64,000 bases of DNA from BOKV01 sp041739465 (GTDB taxonomy: Bacteria; Pseudomonadota; Alphaproteobacteria; Rhizobiales; Rhizobiaceae), in assembly GCA_041739465.1 (NCBI GenBank), contig JBGSNX010000023.1:1-64000 (forward strand), read 5' to 3'. Position 1 is the stretch's first letter. Each line of letters begins with the position of its first letter. The notes below the pieces were generated by a model that ran no database searches, was not told where the DNA came from, and was given only the letters and a program-made list of their open reading frames with translations. This document shows positions 43,402-51,955 of this stretch, one piece after another. Made by a program: the position numbers and the translations under genes.

Positions 43402-44082
43402 ATGATCATTGAATCAGCGCGGCGAGCCATCAGCCAGTTGCCTGAACGCGACTTTCGCAGCGTCCTGTTCAAGTCGCTTGGCCTGACCATATTGCTGCTT
43501 GCGGTAACCTGGATTGGCCTTGAAGCGCTGGTTTCCGGGTTTCTGGCTCCGTTCTTTGGCAATTGGCCGTGGGTCGGCACAGCGGTGCTCTGGCTGCTGG
43601 GGGCAGGCATGATCGTCGGCCTTGGTTTTCTGATCGGACCGGCAACCGCTGCCTTTGCCGGCATCTTTCTCGATGATGTTGCGGCAAAGGTCGAAGCCCG
43701 GCATTATCCAGCCGACCGGCCGGGTACGCCGATGCCGATGGGTGCATCGCTGTTGCTGGCAGCAAGGTTTACCCTGGTCGTGGTCGCCGCCAATTTGTTG
43801 GCCCTGCTGCTGGTGCTGCTTCCCTTTGTCAATTTTGCGATCTTCTTTTTCGTCAATGCATGGCTGATCGGCAGGGAATATTTCCAGTTTGCGGCGATGC
43901 GGTTTGTCAGCGAAGCAGATGCCAACGCCCTTCGCCAGCGCCATTCGCTGGAGATATTCCTGTGCGGGCTGGTCATTGCCGGATTTATGGCCGTGCCGCT
44001 GTTGAACCTTTTGACGCCGCTGTTTGCCACCGCAATGATGGTCCATGTAAACAAGGCGCTTGCCGCGAAAGGCCGCGCCTAG
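43402..44082 (+). CDS. EI24/CysZ-like membrane protein
   Basis: A 226-residue membrane protein with about four hydrophobic segments (30-70, 75-95, 118-165, 190-220). The EI24/CysZ pattern is present: LEALVSGFLAPFFGNWP, ARFTLVVVAANLLALLL, NAWLIGREYFQFAAMRF and FMAVPLLNLLTPLFATAMM. CysZ proteins import sulfate in some bacteria; the alphaproteobacterial branch is uncharacterised. Its stop overlaps the nth stop by 4 bases on the opposite strand. Confidence 0.83.
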   Translation: MIIESARRAISQLPERDFRSVLFKSLGLTILLLAVTWIGLEALVSGFLAPFFGNWPWVGTAVLWLLGAGMIVGLGFLIGPATAAFAGIFLDDVAAKVEARHYPADRPGTPMPMGASLLLAARFTLVVVAANLLALLLVLLPFVNFAIFFFVNAWLIGREYFQFAAMRFVSEADANALRQRHSLEIFLCGLVIAGFMAVPLLNLLTPLFATAMMVHVNKALAAKGRA

Positions 44083-44837
44083 CCGCTCGCAGGTCCAGAT
44101 ACGCTGCCTGCCTGAAGTATCGGTGCTGCCAAGGCGTTGGTTTTCTCCGGGGCCTTGCAGATATCGGCAATGATGCATGTTTCACATTTCGGCTTTCGTG
44201 CGACGCAAACATAGCGCCCGTGCAGGATCAGCCAGTGGTGCGCGTGATGCAGGAATTGCGCTGGTATGGCCTTTTCCAGTGCCGCTTCGACAGCATCCGG
44301 GGTCTTGCCGGGAGCCAGTTTCAGCCGGTTTGCCAGCCGGAATAGATGGGTATCAACCGCAATTGTCGGTTGGCCGAATGCCATGTTCAGCACGACATTG
44401 GCCGTCTTGCGGCCAACCCCCGGCAGGCGCACGAGGTCGTCGCGGTTTTGTGGCACTTCACCACCAAATTGGTCGATCAGCATTTGCGAAAGCGCGATGG
44501 TGTTCTTCGCCTTGTTGCGGAAAAGCCCTATAAACTTGATGAGATCGCGCACCTGGTCTTCACCAAGCGCCAGCATCTTTTGCGGAGTATCAGCGAGCTT
44601 GAACAATTGGCGCGTTGCTTTGTTGACGCCGACATCGGTCGCCTGCGCTGAAAGCACCACGGCAACCAGCAGCGTAAAGGCATTTACATGCTCAAGTTCG
44701 CCTTTCGGCTCGGGTTCCTGCGTCGCAAATCTGGAAAAAATCGTCGAAATCTCGTCCTTGGAATAGGAGGACCGCTTGCCTTGCTTGCGACCTTTTGCGG
44801 CCGACAAAGTGGTTGCTGCATTCTTTTCTTTCGCCAT
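44079..44837 (-). CDS. nth: Endonuclease III (DNA glycosylase/AP lyase)
   Basis: Nth removes oxidised pyrimidines and nicks abasic sites. The helix-hairpin-helix DLVRLPGVGRKTANVVLN carries the catalytic Lys, followed by the Asp in AVDTHLFRLANRLKL. The 4Fe-4S motif C-X6-C-X2-C-X5-C is intact in CVARKPKCETCIIADIC. The start at 44837 (MAKEKNAATT, 252 residues) is chosen over a frame reaching 45086 that would run into the divergent DUF2244 gene. A basic N-terminal tail of about 25 residues precedes the domain. Confidence 0.95.
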   Translation of the reverse strand: MAKEKNAATTLSAAKGRKQGKRSSYSKDEISTIFSRFATQEPEPKGELEHVNAFTLLVAVVLSAQATDVGVNKATRQLFKLADTPQKMLALGEDQVRDLIKFIGLFRNKAKNTIALSQMLIDQFGGEVPQNRDDLVRLPGVGRKTANVVLNMAFGQPTIAVDTHLFRLANRLKLAPGKTPDAVEAALEKAIPAQFLHHAHHWLILHGRYVCVARKPKCETCIIADICKAPEKTNALAAPILQAGSVSGPASG

Positions 44838-44859
44838 GGCTTCCCTATAATTCAGGGCG

Positions 44860-45366
44860 ATGACAAATGCCATGAGCCCTTCACAAGAACCAGAATTGGA
44901 CAGCGCCCCGTGTTTTGCGGCGCATCTTTGCCCGCATCGCTCGCTTTCCAGGCGGGGCTTTGCCACGCTCATGGCGTTGCTGGCGCTGGTTTCATTTGTC
45001 TGTGGCATTGCATTCCTGTCGATGGGCGCATGGCCGGTCGTCGGGTTTTTTGGCCTTGATGTTTTCCTGCTTTGGTTTGCCTTCAAGCTGAATTATCGCG
45101 ATGGGCGGGCATTTGAGGAAGTGGCCATCTGGCGGCATGATCTTTTGGTCAGACAGGTGTCGCCAGCCGGCAAGGTTCGCGAGCACCGTTTCAATCCGTT
45201 CTGGACCCGCTTCAAGGTAGATCGGCACGAAGAATTCGGAATTACCCGCATGGTGTTGACCGCTGGCGAACGGGAACTGGCAATTGGTGCGTTCCTGAAC
45301 CCGCTGGACCGAGAATCCTTTGCACGCGAGTTCGGGCAGGCGCTTGCCAGCGTCAAGCGCGGCTGA
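44860..45366 (+). CDS. DUF2244 family membrane protein
   Basis: A 168-residue protein with two closely spaced membrane helices (about 38-57 and 60-77) and a C-terminal soluble region with WTRFKVDRHEEFGITRMVLT and REFGQALASVKRG, features of DUF2244. Its function is unknown. It starts 22 bases from the nth start on the other strand, a conserved divergent arrangement in this order, so both promoters must be very short or overlap the genes. Confidence 0.82.
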   Translation: MTNAMSPSQEPELDSAPCFAAHLCPHRSLSRRGFATLMALLALVSFVCGIAFLSMGAWPVVGFFGLDVFLLWFAFKLNYRDGRAFEEVAIWRHDLLVRQVSPAGKVREHRFNPFWTRFKVDRHEEFGITRMVLTAGERELAIGAFLNPLDRESFAREFGQALASVKRG

Positions 45367-45465
45367 GGCACCAACTCCTCTGCTTCACTGGCTGGTGCCT
45401 CGAAATCGGGTGGCGCGGCAACTGCGCGGCGCATAGGGTGCATCCAGATATCTGCCCAGCACAGG

Positions 45466-46335
45466 ATGGCCACCATGTCGTTCATGGAAAACCGCACCGG
45501 TACCGACTACGAAACCGTTCGGCGCGTGATCGAATTCATCTCGCAGAACTGGAAAGACCAGCCGCAGCTGGAGGAAATCGCTGGACAGGCGGCTATGGAA
45601 CCGTTGGCCCTGCAGAAAGTCTTTACCCGTTGGGCAGGCCTTTCCCCAAAAGCTTTTCTGCAGGCTGTCACGCTTGACCATGCCAAACGTCTTCTGGCGC
45701 AGGATGCTTCAATTCTGGACGCCAGCCTTGAGCTGGGTTTTTCCGGGCCGGGCCGGTTGCACGATCTTTTCGTCACGCACGAAGCGATGTCGCCCGGCGT
45801 CTACAAGGCCAAGGGTGCAGGCCTTCTGATGCAGTACGGTTTTCACGATTGCCCGTTTGGCAAGGCATTGGTGCTGGCAACAGATCGCGGCTTGGCTGGC
45901 ATGGCGTTTTGTGATCAGGGCGGGGAAGCGGCGGCACTGGCCGACATGCAGTCGCGCTGGCCCAATGCGCAATATATCCGCAACGATGCCGCGACCGCAC
46001 CCTATGCCAGCCGCGCATTTGATACGGCGCGCTGGCGCCCTGAGGAGCCACTGAAAGTGGTGTTGATCGGAACCGACTTTGAGATACGGGTCTGGGAAGG
46101 CCTGCTCTCAATTCCGGTGGGCAAGGCCACAACTTATTCCGGCTTGGCGAACAAACTGGGGCATCCCAATGCACCACGGGCGGTTGGCCGCGCTGTGGGC
46201 CGCAATCCCGTTTCGTTTGTTGTTCCCTGCCACCGGGTGGTTGGAAAATCGGGTGACCTTACCGGCTACCATTGGGGCATTACCCGCAAGCGAGCCATGC
46301 TGGGGTGGGAAGCCGGCGCAATCTGCCAGAAATAA
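45466..46335 (+). CDS. AraC-type HTH fused to O6-alkylguanine-DNA alkyltransferase (Ada C-terminal type)
   Basis: A 289-residue fusion. Residues about 15-115 form an AraC-type double helix-turn-helix (LEEIAGQAAMEPLALQKVF, then ASLELGFSGPGRLHDLF). Residues about 120-285 form the methyltransferase with acceptor Cys255 in NPVSFVVPCHRVVGKSG. The Ada N-terminal zinc and methyl-phosphotriester domain is missing, so it can repair O6-alkylguanine, but sensing by the Ada Cys38 route is not possible. Several nearby ATGs (45466, 45475, 45484) could start it. A second, stand-alone alkyltransferase is at 56902-57423. Confidence 0.9.
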   Translation: MATMSFMENRTGTDYETVRRVIEFISQNWKDQPQLEEIAGQAAMEPLALQKVFTRWAGLSPKAFLQAVTLDHAKRLLAQDASILDASLELGFSGPGRLHDLFVTHEAMSPGVYKAKGAGLLMQYGFHDCPFGKALVLATDRGLAGMAFCDQGGEAAALADMQSRWPNAQYIRNDAATAPYASRAFDTARWRPEEPLKVVLIGTDFEIRVWEGLLSIPVGKATTYSGLANKLGHPNAPRAVGRAVGRNPVSFVVPCHRVVGKSGDLTGYHWGITRKRAMLGWEAGAICQK

Positions 46336-46344
46336 TAGGCGGGT

Positions 46345-46749
46345 TCAGGCTTCCAGCAAGCGCAAGGTACAACTGCCCCGGGCAACCGGGATGTCGGCGC
46401 TTTCCTGCCAGCACCACACGTCAACAAAGGCGAGGCGCCGCGCGATCCTGATGATTTCAACCCGCGCAAAAACATCGCTGTCTTTGGTTACGCGCAGATA
46501 ATCGATTGCCGAAGAAACCAGTTCCGCCTTGCTGCCGGGGCTCTTGACGGCGATTTCCGCCTCCGCGGCAAGTTCCATCATGGCACCAACCACGCCACCA
46601 TGCAGCGCCCGCACGAACGGGTTGCCAATGTGGTGTTCGGCAAAGCGAAGGCAATAGCAGCCTTCAGCTTCCATAGGTTCGGCCTGCAGCCATGCGGCCA
46701 TGGGCATGGCGAAAAGTGTTTTCCGCGGGTCGACTACACTGGTTTTCAT
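46345..46749 (-). CDS. PaaI-type hotdog thioesterase (second of pair)
   Basis: A 134-residue hotdog-fold protein. The stretch NPFVRALHGGVVGAMMELAA holds the HGG loop and the acidic position of PaaI-like acyl-CoA thioesterases, followed by SAIDYLRVTKDSDVFARVEI. Its start at 46749 overlaps the stop of the upstream thioesterase by 4 bases, so the two are coupled and may form a heteromeric or functionally paired enzyme (inference). It converges with the AraC-alkyltransferase gene. Confidence 0.83.
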   Translation of the reverse strand: MKTSVVDPRKTLFAMPMAAWLQAEPMEAEGCYCLRFAEHHIGNPFVRALHGGVVGAMMELAAEAEIAVKSPGSKAELVSSAIDYLRVTKDSDVFARVEIIRIARRLAFVDVWCWQESADIPVARGSCTLRLLEA

Positions 46750-47189
46750 ACGCGGCTCCCCAAGGGACGCGCTCTGGTGCCCATCATGAAGGTGCCGGTG
46801 GCGGTTGACAGCACTTCGCCTGTCTTTGCGCAAACCAGTTGCCCGCTCATGTGGGCGATGTCTTTGCGAAACCCCTCGCAGCGCGCATGGCACAGCAGCT
46901 TTTCACCAACAAGTGGACGCCGCAAATGCTGGGTCGTCAGCCCAGCCGTTGCAATGGGTTGCAACTTCTCCATCATGCCCATCACCGCGCCGCCCATGAC
47001 GGTATCAAGCGCCAGCGTTGCAAAACCCGAATGGATGTCTCCGCTTTCAGGATCGGCAACAAAGGCAGCCCCCGGTACCAGCGAAACGGTCAGGGTATTG
47101 CCGTCGATGCCAAGAAAATTGGCCTGCAAGGTTGCGTTCAGCGGGTGCTGCGCGCTGAAAAACCGTTCTGCCGGGTTGGTAACGTCCAT
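46746..47189 (-). CDS. PaaI-type hotdog thioesterase (first of pair)
   Basis: A 147-residue hotdog protein of the PaaI branch: DIHSGFATLALDTVMGGAVM carries the H-x-G-x-x-A-x-x-D loop with Ser-Gly after the His, and the C-terminus SGQLVCAKTGEVLSTATGTFM is typical. Substrate is unknown, probably an acyl-CoA. The ATG at 47189 lies just behind the nested inverted repeat at 47211-47261, which is therefore a candidate operator for this two-gene unit. Confidence 0.84.
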   Translation of the reverse strand: MDVTNPAERFFSAQHPLNATLQANFLGIDGNTLTVSLVPGAAFVADPESGDIHSGFATLALDTVMGGAVMGMMEKLQPIATAGLTTQHLRRPLVGEKLLCHARCEGFRKDIAHMSGQLVCAKTGEVLSTATGTFMMGTRARPLGSRV

Positions 47190-47210
47190 GTCTGATCGTG
47201 CCTGAAGTGC

Positions 47211-47261
47211 GAGGCGACAATGAATAGCTTACGTTTACGCAAACGTCAAAATTGTCGCTTC
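47211..47261. promoter_or_regulatory. Nested inverted repeat upstream of the thioesterase pair
   Basis: Outer arms GAGGCGACAAT (47211-47221) and ATTGTCGCTTC (47251-47261) pair over 11 positions with one G-T. Centred between them is ACGTTTACGCAAACGT (47231-47246), a six-pair palindrome with a four-base centre. The right arm covers the gpmA stop codon. No T-run follows on either side, so an operator is more likely than a terminator. The inner element looks like operators I recall for LiuR-type regulators of acyl-CoA catabolism. Confidence 0.6.
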
Positions 47262-47880
47262 AAACTTCCAGGACATCCTTGGAGGCAACGGTTGTGTCGG
47301 GTTTCAACCGGTAGATCATCGGAACACCGGTCCCAAGGTTCAGATCCACAATCTGCTCTCGCGAGAGCCTGTCGAGGACCATGACCATTGATCGAAGCGA
47401 ATTGCCGTGAGCAGCCACCAGCACGGATTCACCGCGCATCACCCGCGGGAGAATTTCCTGCAGGTAGTATGGCCAGACCCGCGCGCCGGTATCCTTGAGG
47501 CTTTCACCGCCCGGTGGCGGCACGTCGTAGGAGCGGCGCCAGATGTGAACCTGCTCTTCGCCCCACTTCGCCCGGGCATCGTCCTTGTTGAGGCCGGAAA
47601 GATCACCGTAGTCGCGCTCGTTGATGGCTTCGTTGCGGATGGTTTCCAGATCAGACTGGCCAACGCCGTCAAGGATCATCTGGCAGGTGCGCTGGGCCCG
47701 CGAAAGCACCGAGGTGAAGGCAATGTCAAACTTGAGCCCGCGTGCATTGAGGAGTTCGCCCGCTTTGTGCGCTTCCTCTACGCCCAGCTGGGTGAGGCCG
47801 GGGTCCCTCCAGCCGGTAAAGAGGTTCTTGAGGTTCCATTCGCTCTGGCCGTGGCGAACGAGCACGAGGGTTCCGGACAT
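47260..47880 (-). CDS. gpmA: 2,3-bisphosphoglycerate-dependent phosphoglycerate mutase
   Basis: Interconverts 3- and 2-phosphoglycerate in glycolysis. The phosphohistidine motif LVLVRHGQSEWNLKNLFTGW is at the N-terminus, the second His is in VAAHGNSLRSMVM, and ALNERDYGDLSGLNK-like NERDYGDLSGLNKDDA is present. The 206-residue length is the short alphaproteobacterial form. AAGGA lies seven bases before the ATG. It follows dapB by 54 bases. Confidence 0.96.
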   Translation of the reverse strand: MSGTLVLVRHGQSEWNLKNLFTGWRDPGLTQLGVEEAHKAGELLNARGLKFDIAFTSVLSRAQRTCQMILDGVGQSDLETIRNEAINERDYGDLSGLNKDDARAKWGEEQVHIWRRSYDVPPPGGESLKDTGARVWPYYLQEILPRVMRGESVLVAAHGNSLRSMVMVLDRLSREQIVDLNLGTGVPMIYRLKPDTTVASKDVLEV

Positions 47881-47934
47881 GGCTTTTTCCTTGTTTGAAG
47901 GGTTTCGGCACTGTGGCCGACCGTTTGGCTGTAA

Positions 47935-48744
47935 TCAAAATCCCAAGACGTCGCGCATGGAATAAAGGCCCGGCTTCTTGCCTTGCCCCCAAAGTGCTGC
48001 CGTAACAGCCCCTTTTGCGAAAATCGAGCGGTCCTGCGCGATGTGGCTGATTTCAATGCGCTCGCCTTCACCGGCAAGAATTACGGTGTGGTCACCCACA
48101 ACCGATCCGCCGCGAAGCGCTGCAAAGCCGATTGAGCCCACGGGCCTGGCACCGGTATGCCCGTCGCGTGATCGAACCGAATTCTCCTTCAGGTCGATTG
48201 CGCGCCCGCTGGCTGCCGCCTCGCCCAGCAACAAGGCAGTGCCTGATGGCGCGTCAACCTTGTGGCGGTGGTGCATCTCGACGATCTCGATGTCGAATTC
48301 TCCGGCCGCCAGCGATCTTGCCGCCTGTTCAACCAGTATAGCGGCAAGATTGACGCCAAGGCTCATGTTGCCGGACTTGACAATGATGGCATGACGGGCG
48401 GCTGCCTTGATTTTTTCGACGTCGTCTTCGCCCATCCCGGTGGTGCCGAGCACGTGAACAATCCGGGCTTGCGCTGCCAGCATGGCAAACTCGACGCTTG
48501 CGGCGGGGGATGTGAAATCCAGCACCCCGTCTGCCTTGGCAAAAACCGGCAACGGGTCATCGGTGATCAGGATGCCGTTTTCGCCAGTGCCCGCAATCAT
48601 ACCGGCGTCCTTGCCGATCATGGTCGAACCCTGGCGCTCGATTGCACCGAAAAGTACCGCCCCCGGCGTTGCGTGAATGGTGCGAATGAGTTCCTGCCCC
48701 ATGCGACCTGCCGCGCCGGTGACAACAAGTTTCATGTCAGCCAT
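47935..48744 (-). CDS. dapB: 4-hydroxy-tetrahydrodipicolinate reductase
   Basis: DapB is in the lysine/diaminopimelate pathway. The NAD(P)-binding motif MKLVVTGAAGRMGQELIRTI starts the protein, and the family signature EIVEMHHRHKVDAPSGTAL lies near residue 150. The ATG at 48744 (MADMKLVVTG, 269 residues) has GGAGG twelve bases upstream; ATG at 48735 is possible. It overlaps the end of the ABC exporter gene by 8 bases. Confidence 0.95.
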   Translation of the reverse strand: MADMKLVVTGAAGRMGQELIRTIHATPGAVLFGAIERQGSTMIGKDAGMIAGTGENGILITDDPLPVFAKADGVLDFTSPAASVEFAMLAAQARIVHVLGTTGMGEDDVEKIKAAARHAIIVKSGNMSLGVNLAAILVEQAARSLAAGEFDIEIVEMHHRHKVDAPSGTALLLGEAAASGRAIDLKENSVRSRDGHTGARPVGSIGFAALRGGSVVGDHTVILAGEGERIEISHIAQDRSIFAKGAVTAALWGQGKKPGLYSMRDVLGF

Positions 48745-50545
48745 GGCGAATGGCATCCTCCGCAGTTTCTGGTTCGGGAGTATCGCCAATCTGGTGGAGC
48801 CTTGAGTAGAGACCGCTACGCTTGCGCATCAGTGTCGCATGGCTTCCCTCTTCGACCACCCGCCCACGGTCGATCACCACGATCTTGGAAGCGTTGCGGA
48901 TGGTAGAAAGGCGGTGCGCCACTACCAGTGTGGTGCGGCCTTGCATCAACCGGTCGAGAGCTTGTTGCACCAATTGTTCTGACTCATTGTCCAGTGCGGA
49001 AGTTGCTTCGTCCAGCAACAGGATTGGCGCATCGCGCAGGATCGCCCTGGCGATCGAAAGCCGCTGTCGCTGGCCGCCAGAGAAATTGTTCCCGGCCTCG
49101 CCCACTTCGGTGGCATAGCCGAGCGGAAGTTCCATGATGAAATCATGGGCTTGCGCAAGTTTCGCCGCCGCCTCGATCTCTGCCTGTGTCGCTTCCGGTC
49201 GTGCATACCGGATGTTTTCGCCAACCGTCCCTTCAAACAGGATCGGCTGCTGCGAAACATAGGAGATCGATCGGCGCAAATCCTTTGCCCGAACGTCCGC
49301 AATGTTCTGGCCATCGATCAGGATCGCACCGGTGTCGAGATCATAAAAGCGCTGCAGCAGGTTTACGATGGTGGATTTTCCGCCACCCGACGGCCCGACC
49401 AGTGCCGTCGTCTTACCAGCTTCCGCGCGGAACGAGATTTCGTCGAGGACCTTCTCGCCATTTCCGTAGGAAAAGCTGGCTTTGTCAAAATCAATCTGGG
49501 CATCGCCGACGACCAGATCTTTCGCATCGGGCTTGTCAGCCTGCCGGGCGGGGGTATCGAGCAATTCAAACAACATGCGGGCGTTGACGAGCGAGCGTTC
49601 GAACTGCACGCGGAAAGCTGCCAGACGCTTGGCAGGATCATAGGCCAGCATGGCGGCCGCCAGGAAGGACAACAAGGCTCCCTGGTTGGCAGCCAGCGTG
49701 ATGACCCGCCAGCCTCCAAACGCAACGGCACCGGCGATGGCAAGTCCGCCAAGTGTTTCGGTCAATGGCCGGGTGCGGGCCTGAACCAGCGAGATGCGGT
49801 TGTTCTGCTTCTCCGCCTGATCAACAAGGCCGGAGAGCTTTGCCTGCATCTGTTCTTCCATTGTGAAGGACTTGAGGATCGCAATCCCTTGGGCGCTTTC
49901 CACCATGGTGGAGTTGACATGTGCGTTGAGGTTCACTTCCTTGCGCGAGAGCGCCTTCATCTGCTTCACATAGCGTGACAGCACATAGCCCGCGACCGGA
50001 AGCACGACCAGCGATCCAAGCGTCATCATCGGGTCTTGTATGATCATCACCGTGACAAGGCCGACGAGTGTGAGAAAGTCGCGCGCAACAACCGTGATGA
50101 CAAGATTGAGCATGTTGCGCACACCAGCGATGTTCTGGTTGATGCTGCCCACCAGATGCGCCGATCTTGTATCATTGTAGAAGCCCACGCCCAGATGCAG
50201 CATGTGCTCGAAAACGCGCTTCTGATAGCGCGCGATGATGTTGTTGCCTATCTTGTTGAGGATCACGTCCTGGCCAAATCCGGCAAATCCCTTGACAAAA
50301 AAGATCAGCAGAATGACCGACGCGATGTACCAGGCCATATCGAGGTTTTTCTTGTCGAAAACCTCGTTGACAACATCCTTGATGATGTAGGCGCTGTAGC
50401 CTGTTGTTGCTGCCACCAGCACCATGCACAGGATCGCAAGCGCATACTGCCGCTTGTAGCGCGGCAGGTTTTCGCGAACGATCCGGCGCAGGACATCCAT
50501 GTTGTCCGGGTCGCTTGCTGCTTTTTTGATGCTCTCAAGAGACAC
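48737..50545 (-). CDS. MsbA-like ABC exporter (membrane and ATPase domains fused)
   Basis: A 602-residue half-transporter. Six membrane segments occupy about residues 35-310, and the nucleotide-binding domain about 350-590 with Walker A LVGPSGGGKSTIVNLLQ, signature NNFSGGQRQRLSIARA, Walker B PILLLDEATSALD and the switch His in VVAHRLSTIRNA. It belongs to the MsbA/lipid-A or multidrug exporter group; rhizobial members next to dapB are usually annotated MsbA-like. Substrate cannot be told from sequence. Downstream overlap with dapB suggests coupling. Confidence 0.92.
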   Translation of the reverse strand: MSLESIKKAASDPDNMDVLRRIVRENLPRYKRQYALAILCMVLVAATTGYSAYIIKDVVNEVFDKKNLDMAWYIASVILLIFFVKGFAGFGQDVILNKIGNNIIARYQKRVFEHMLHLGVGFYNDTRSAHLVGSINQNIAGVRNMLNLVITVVARDFLTLVGLVTVMIIQDPMMTLGSLVVLPVAGYVLSRYVKQMKALSRKEVNLNAHVNSTMVESAQGIAILKSFTMEEQMQAKLSGLVDQAEKQNNRISLVQARTRPLTETLGGLAIAGAVAFGGWRVITLAANQGALLSFLAAAMLAYDPAKRLAAFRVQFERSLVNARMLFELLDTPARQADKPDAKDLVVGDAQIDFDKASFSYGNGEKVLDEISFRAEAGKTTALVGPSGGGKSTIVNLLQRFYDLDTGAILIDGQNIADVRAKDLRRSISYVSQQPILFEGTVGENIRYARPEATQAEIEAAAKLAQAHDFIMELPLGYATEVGEAGNNFSGGQRQRLSIARAILRDAPILLLDEATSALDNESEQLVQQALDRLMQGRTTLVVAHRLSTIRNASKIVVIDRGRVVEEGSHATLMRKRSGLYSRLHQIGDTPEPETAEDAIRHG

Positions 50546-50618
50546 GAGCTTTTCCTGTCTGAAGGCTGGTTTTCACCACGCAAGCCTGCCTAATACAGCC
50601 GGTGAACCGCTTTGCAAA

Positions 50619-50635
50619 GTGTTGCGGTGCAACAC
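50619..50635 (-). terminator. Hairpin behind glk (weak terminator)
   Basis: GTGTTGC and GCAACAC form a perfect seven-pair stem with a three-base loop, 18 bases beyond the glk stop. On the leftward strand it is followed by TTTG and then the palindrome CTTTGCAAAG. The U-tract is short, so termination would be partial and msbA-like transcription could continue from glk. Confidence 0.4.
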
Positions 50636-50652
50636 ATGCTGCCTGTGTCTGC

Positions 50653-51657
50653 TCATTTGCGCAAAAAAACCCTCGCGGCGGTGCCAAGGCTGAAATTGCC
50701 AGGTTCGCGTACCAAGGCTGCAAGGCCTTCAAGTGCAGCCGTCGGATGGGTCAGGATATTGACGGCAATTTGCGCCATTATTGCCCGATGTGGTGCCTTG
50801 TTCTCGAATTCCTGCCTGAAAAAGTCGGTTTCAATGCCGGAAATGAGTTTTTGCGCGATACCACCGGCTATGTAGACGCCGCCGCGCGCCAGGGTCAGCA
50901 ATGCCATGTCCCCAGCAACCCGTGCTGCCAGTGCCACAAAAAGGCGGATGGCTTCGCTTGCCTGCGGGTTGTCGGCAGAAACCGCCTTTGCGGAAATTTC
51001 AGCCGCATCGCGCAAATTGCCTGCCACTCCGTCAAGCGCGCAAATGGCCTGATAGAGGTTCTCGATACCCCTGCCGGACAACGCTTCTTCAGCGCTCATT
51101 CGGTCATCCTGCTTGGCAAGGTGTGGCCAGATGGCAAATTCGCGCGGCGTGCGCGGGCCAATGTCGATATGGCCGCCTTCACCTGGAATGATCGCCCATT
51201 TGCTGTCCACCTTGACGATCTGCGCAATGCCAAGGCCTGTTCCGGGGCCCAGAACAGCCTTGGGATGCCCTTCCATGACGTTCCCCGCTCCGATGGGATG
51301 CAGGTGCTCGGGATCAAGGGCAAGGGCGGCCAATCCTTGCGCAGCAAAGTCATTCATCAGCACGACCTGCTCAAGGTTGAATCTGGCGATCATCTCGGCC
51401 GGGTCGATCATCCAGTCGGCATTGGTGAGCCTGAATCTTTCGCCAACAAGCGGGGTAGCAATGGCCAGAACCATCGTTGCCGGTGCCGGGGCACCCTTGC
51501 CAAGCACGGCAGTTTCGATTGCGTCTTCAATGCTGGGATGATTGCGCAATTGCACCGGTGAAAACCGCTGCAATGGTGCGCCATCGGCAAGAACCATTGC
51601 AAAACGTGCATTGGTCCCGCCGATGTCGCCGATCAGCACTGGGAAGCGGAAATCCAC
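50653..51657 (-). CDS. glk: Glucokinase
   Basis: Phosphorylates glucose with ATP. The N-terminal phosphate loop is VLIGDIGGTNARFAMVLAD, followed by VLMNDFAAQGLAAL with the catalytic Asp, GPGTGLGIAQIV, and the adenosine-site LARGGVYIAGGIAQKLI. The 334-residue length is normal for the ROK-independent Glk family of proteobacteria. It is divergent from the BMP-family gene with a 298-base gap holding the promoter of the latter. Confidence 0.94.
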   Translation of the reverse strand: MDFRFPVLIGDIGGTNARFAMVLADGAPLQRFSPVQLRNHPSIEDAIETAVLGKGAPAPATMVLAIATPLVGERFRLTNADWMIDPAEMIARFNLEQVVLMNDFAAQGLAALALDPEHLHPIGAGNVMEGHPKAVLGPGTGLGIAQIVKVDSKWAIIPGEGGHIDIGPRTPREFAIWPHLAKQDDRMSAEEALSGRGIENLYQAICALDGVAGNLRDAAEISAKAVSADNPQASEAIRLFVALAARVAGDMALLTLARGGVYIAGGIAQKLISGIETDFFRQEFENKAPHRAIMAQIAVNILTHPTAALEGLAALVREPGNFSLGTAARVFLRK

Positions 51658-51845
51658 GCGTGAACCCTGTCTCTGGAAACCTTTGGGAAGCGCGACTGCA
51701 AATCCGGTTTGACTTGGCGCTCGTTGTAACCGCGAACCTGATAGTGCGAATGACAGGTTGACGCAATCGCACGGTTCATCAGTCGCTGTGTTTGAGTGCC
51801 GCGCACAAAACTTCGTTGAACTCTTTCATTGCGATAGAGTTCAGC

Positions 51846-51875
51846 TTGCGATCAGTCATGAAAAAGCGCTAAAAT
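51846..51875 (+). promoter_or_regulatory. Putative promoter of the BMP-family gene
   Basis: TTGCGA and TAAAAT are 18 bases apart, about 80 bases upstream of the binding-protein start. Transcription from here would end at the strong terminator at 53099-53125, giving a single-gene transcript, as expected for an abundant binding protein. Confidence 0.5.
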
Positions 51876-51955
51876 GGCGAAATGAATGCCGGGCGCTGCA
51901 ATTTTCCAGCACCCACCAACCCAAAAGCATAAACCTAAAGAACAGGGAACCAAAC

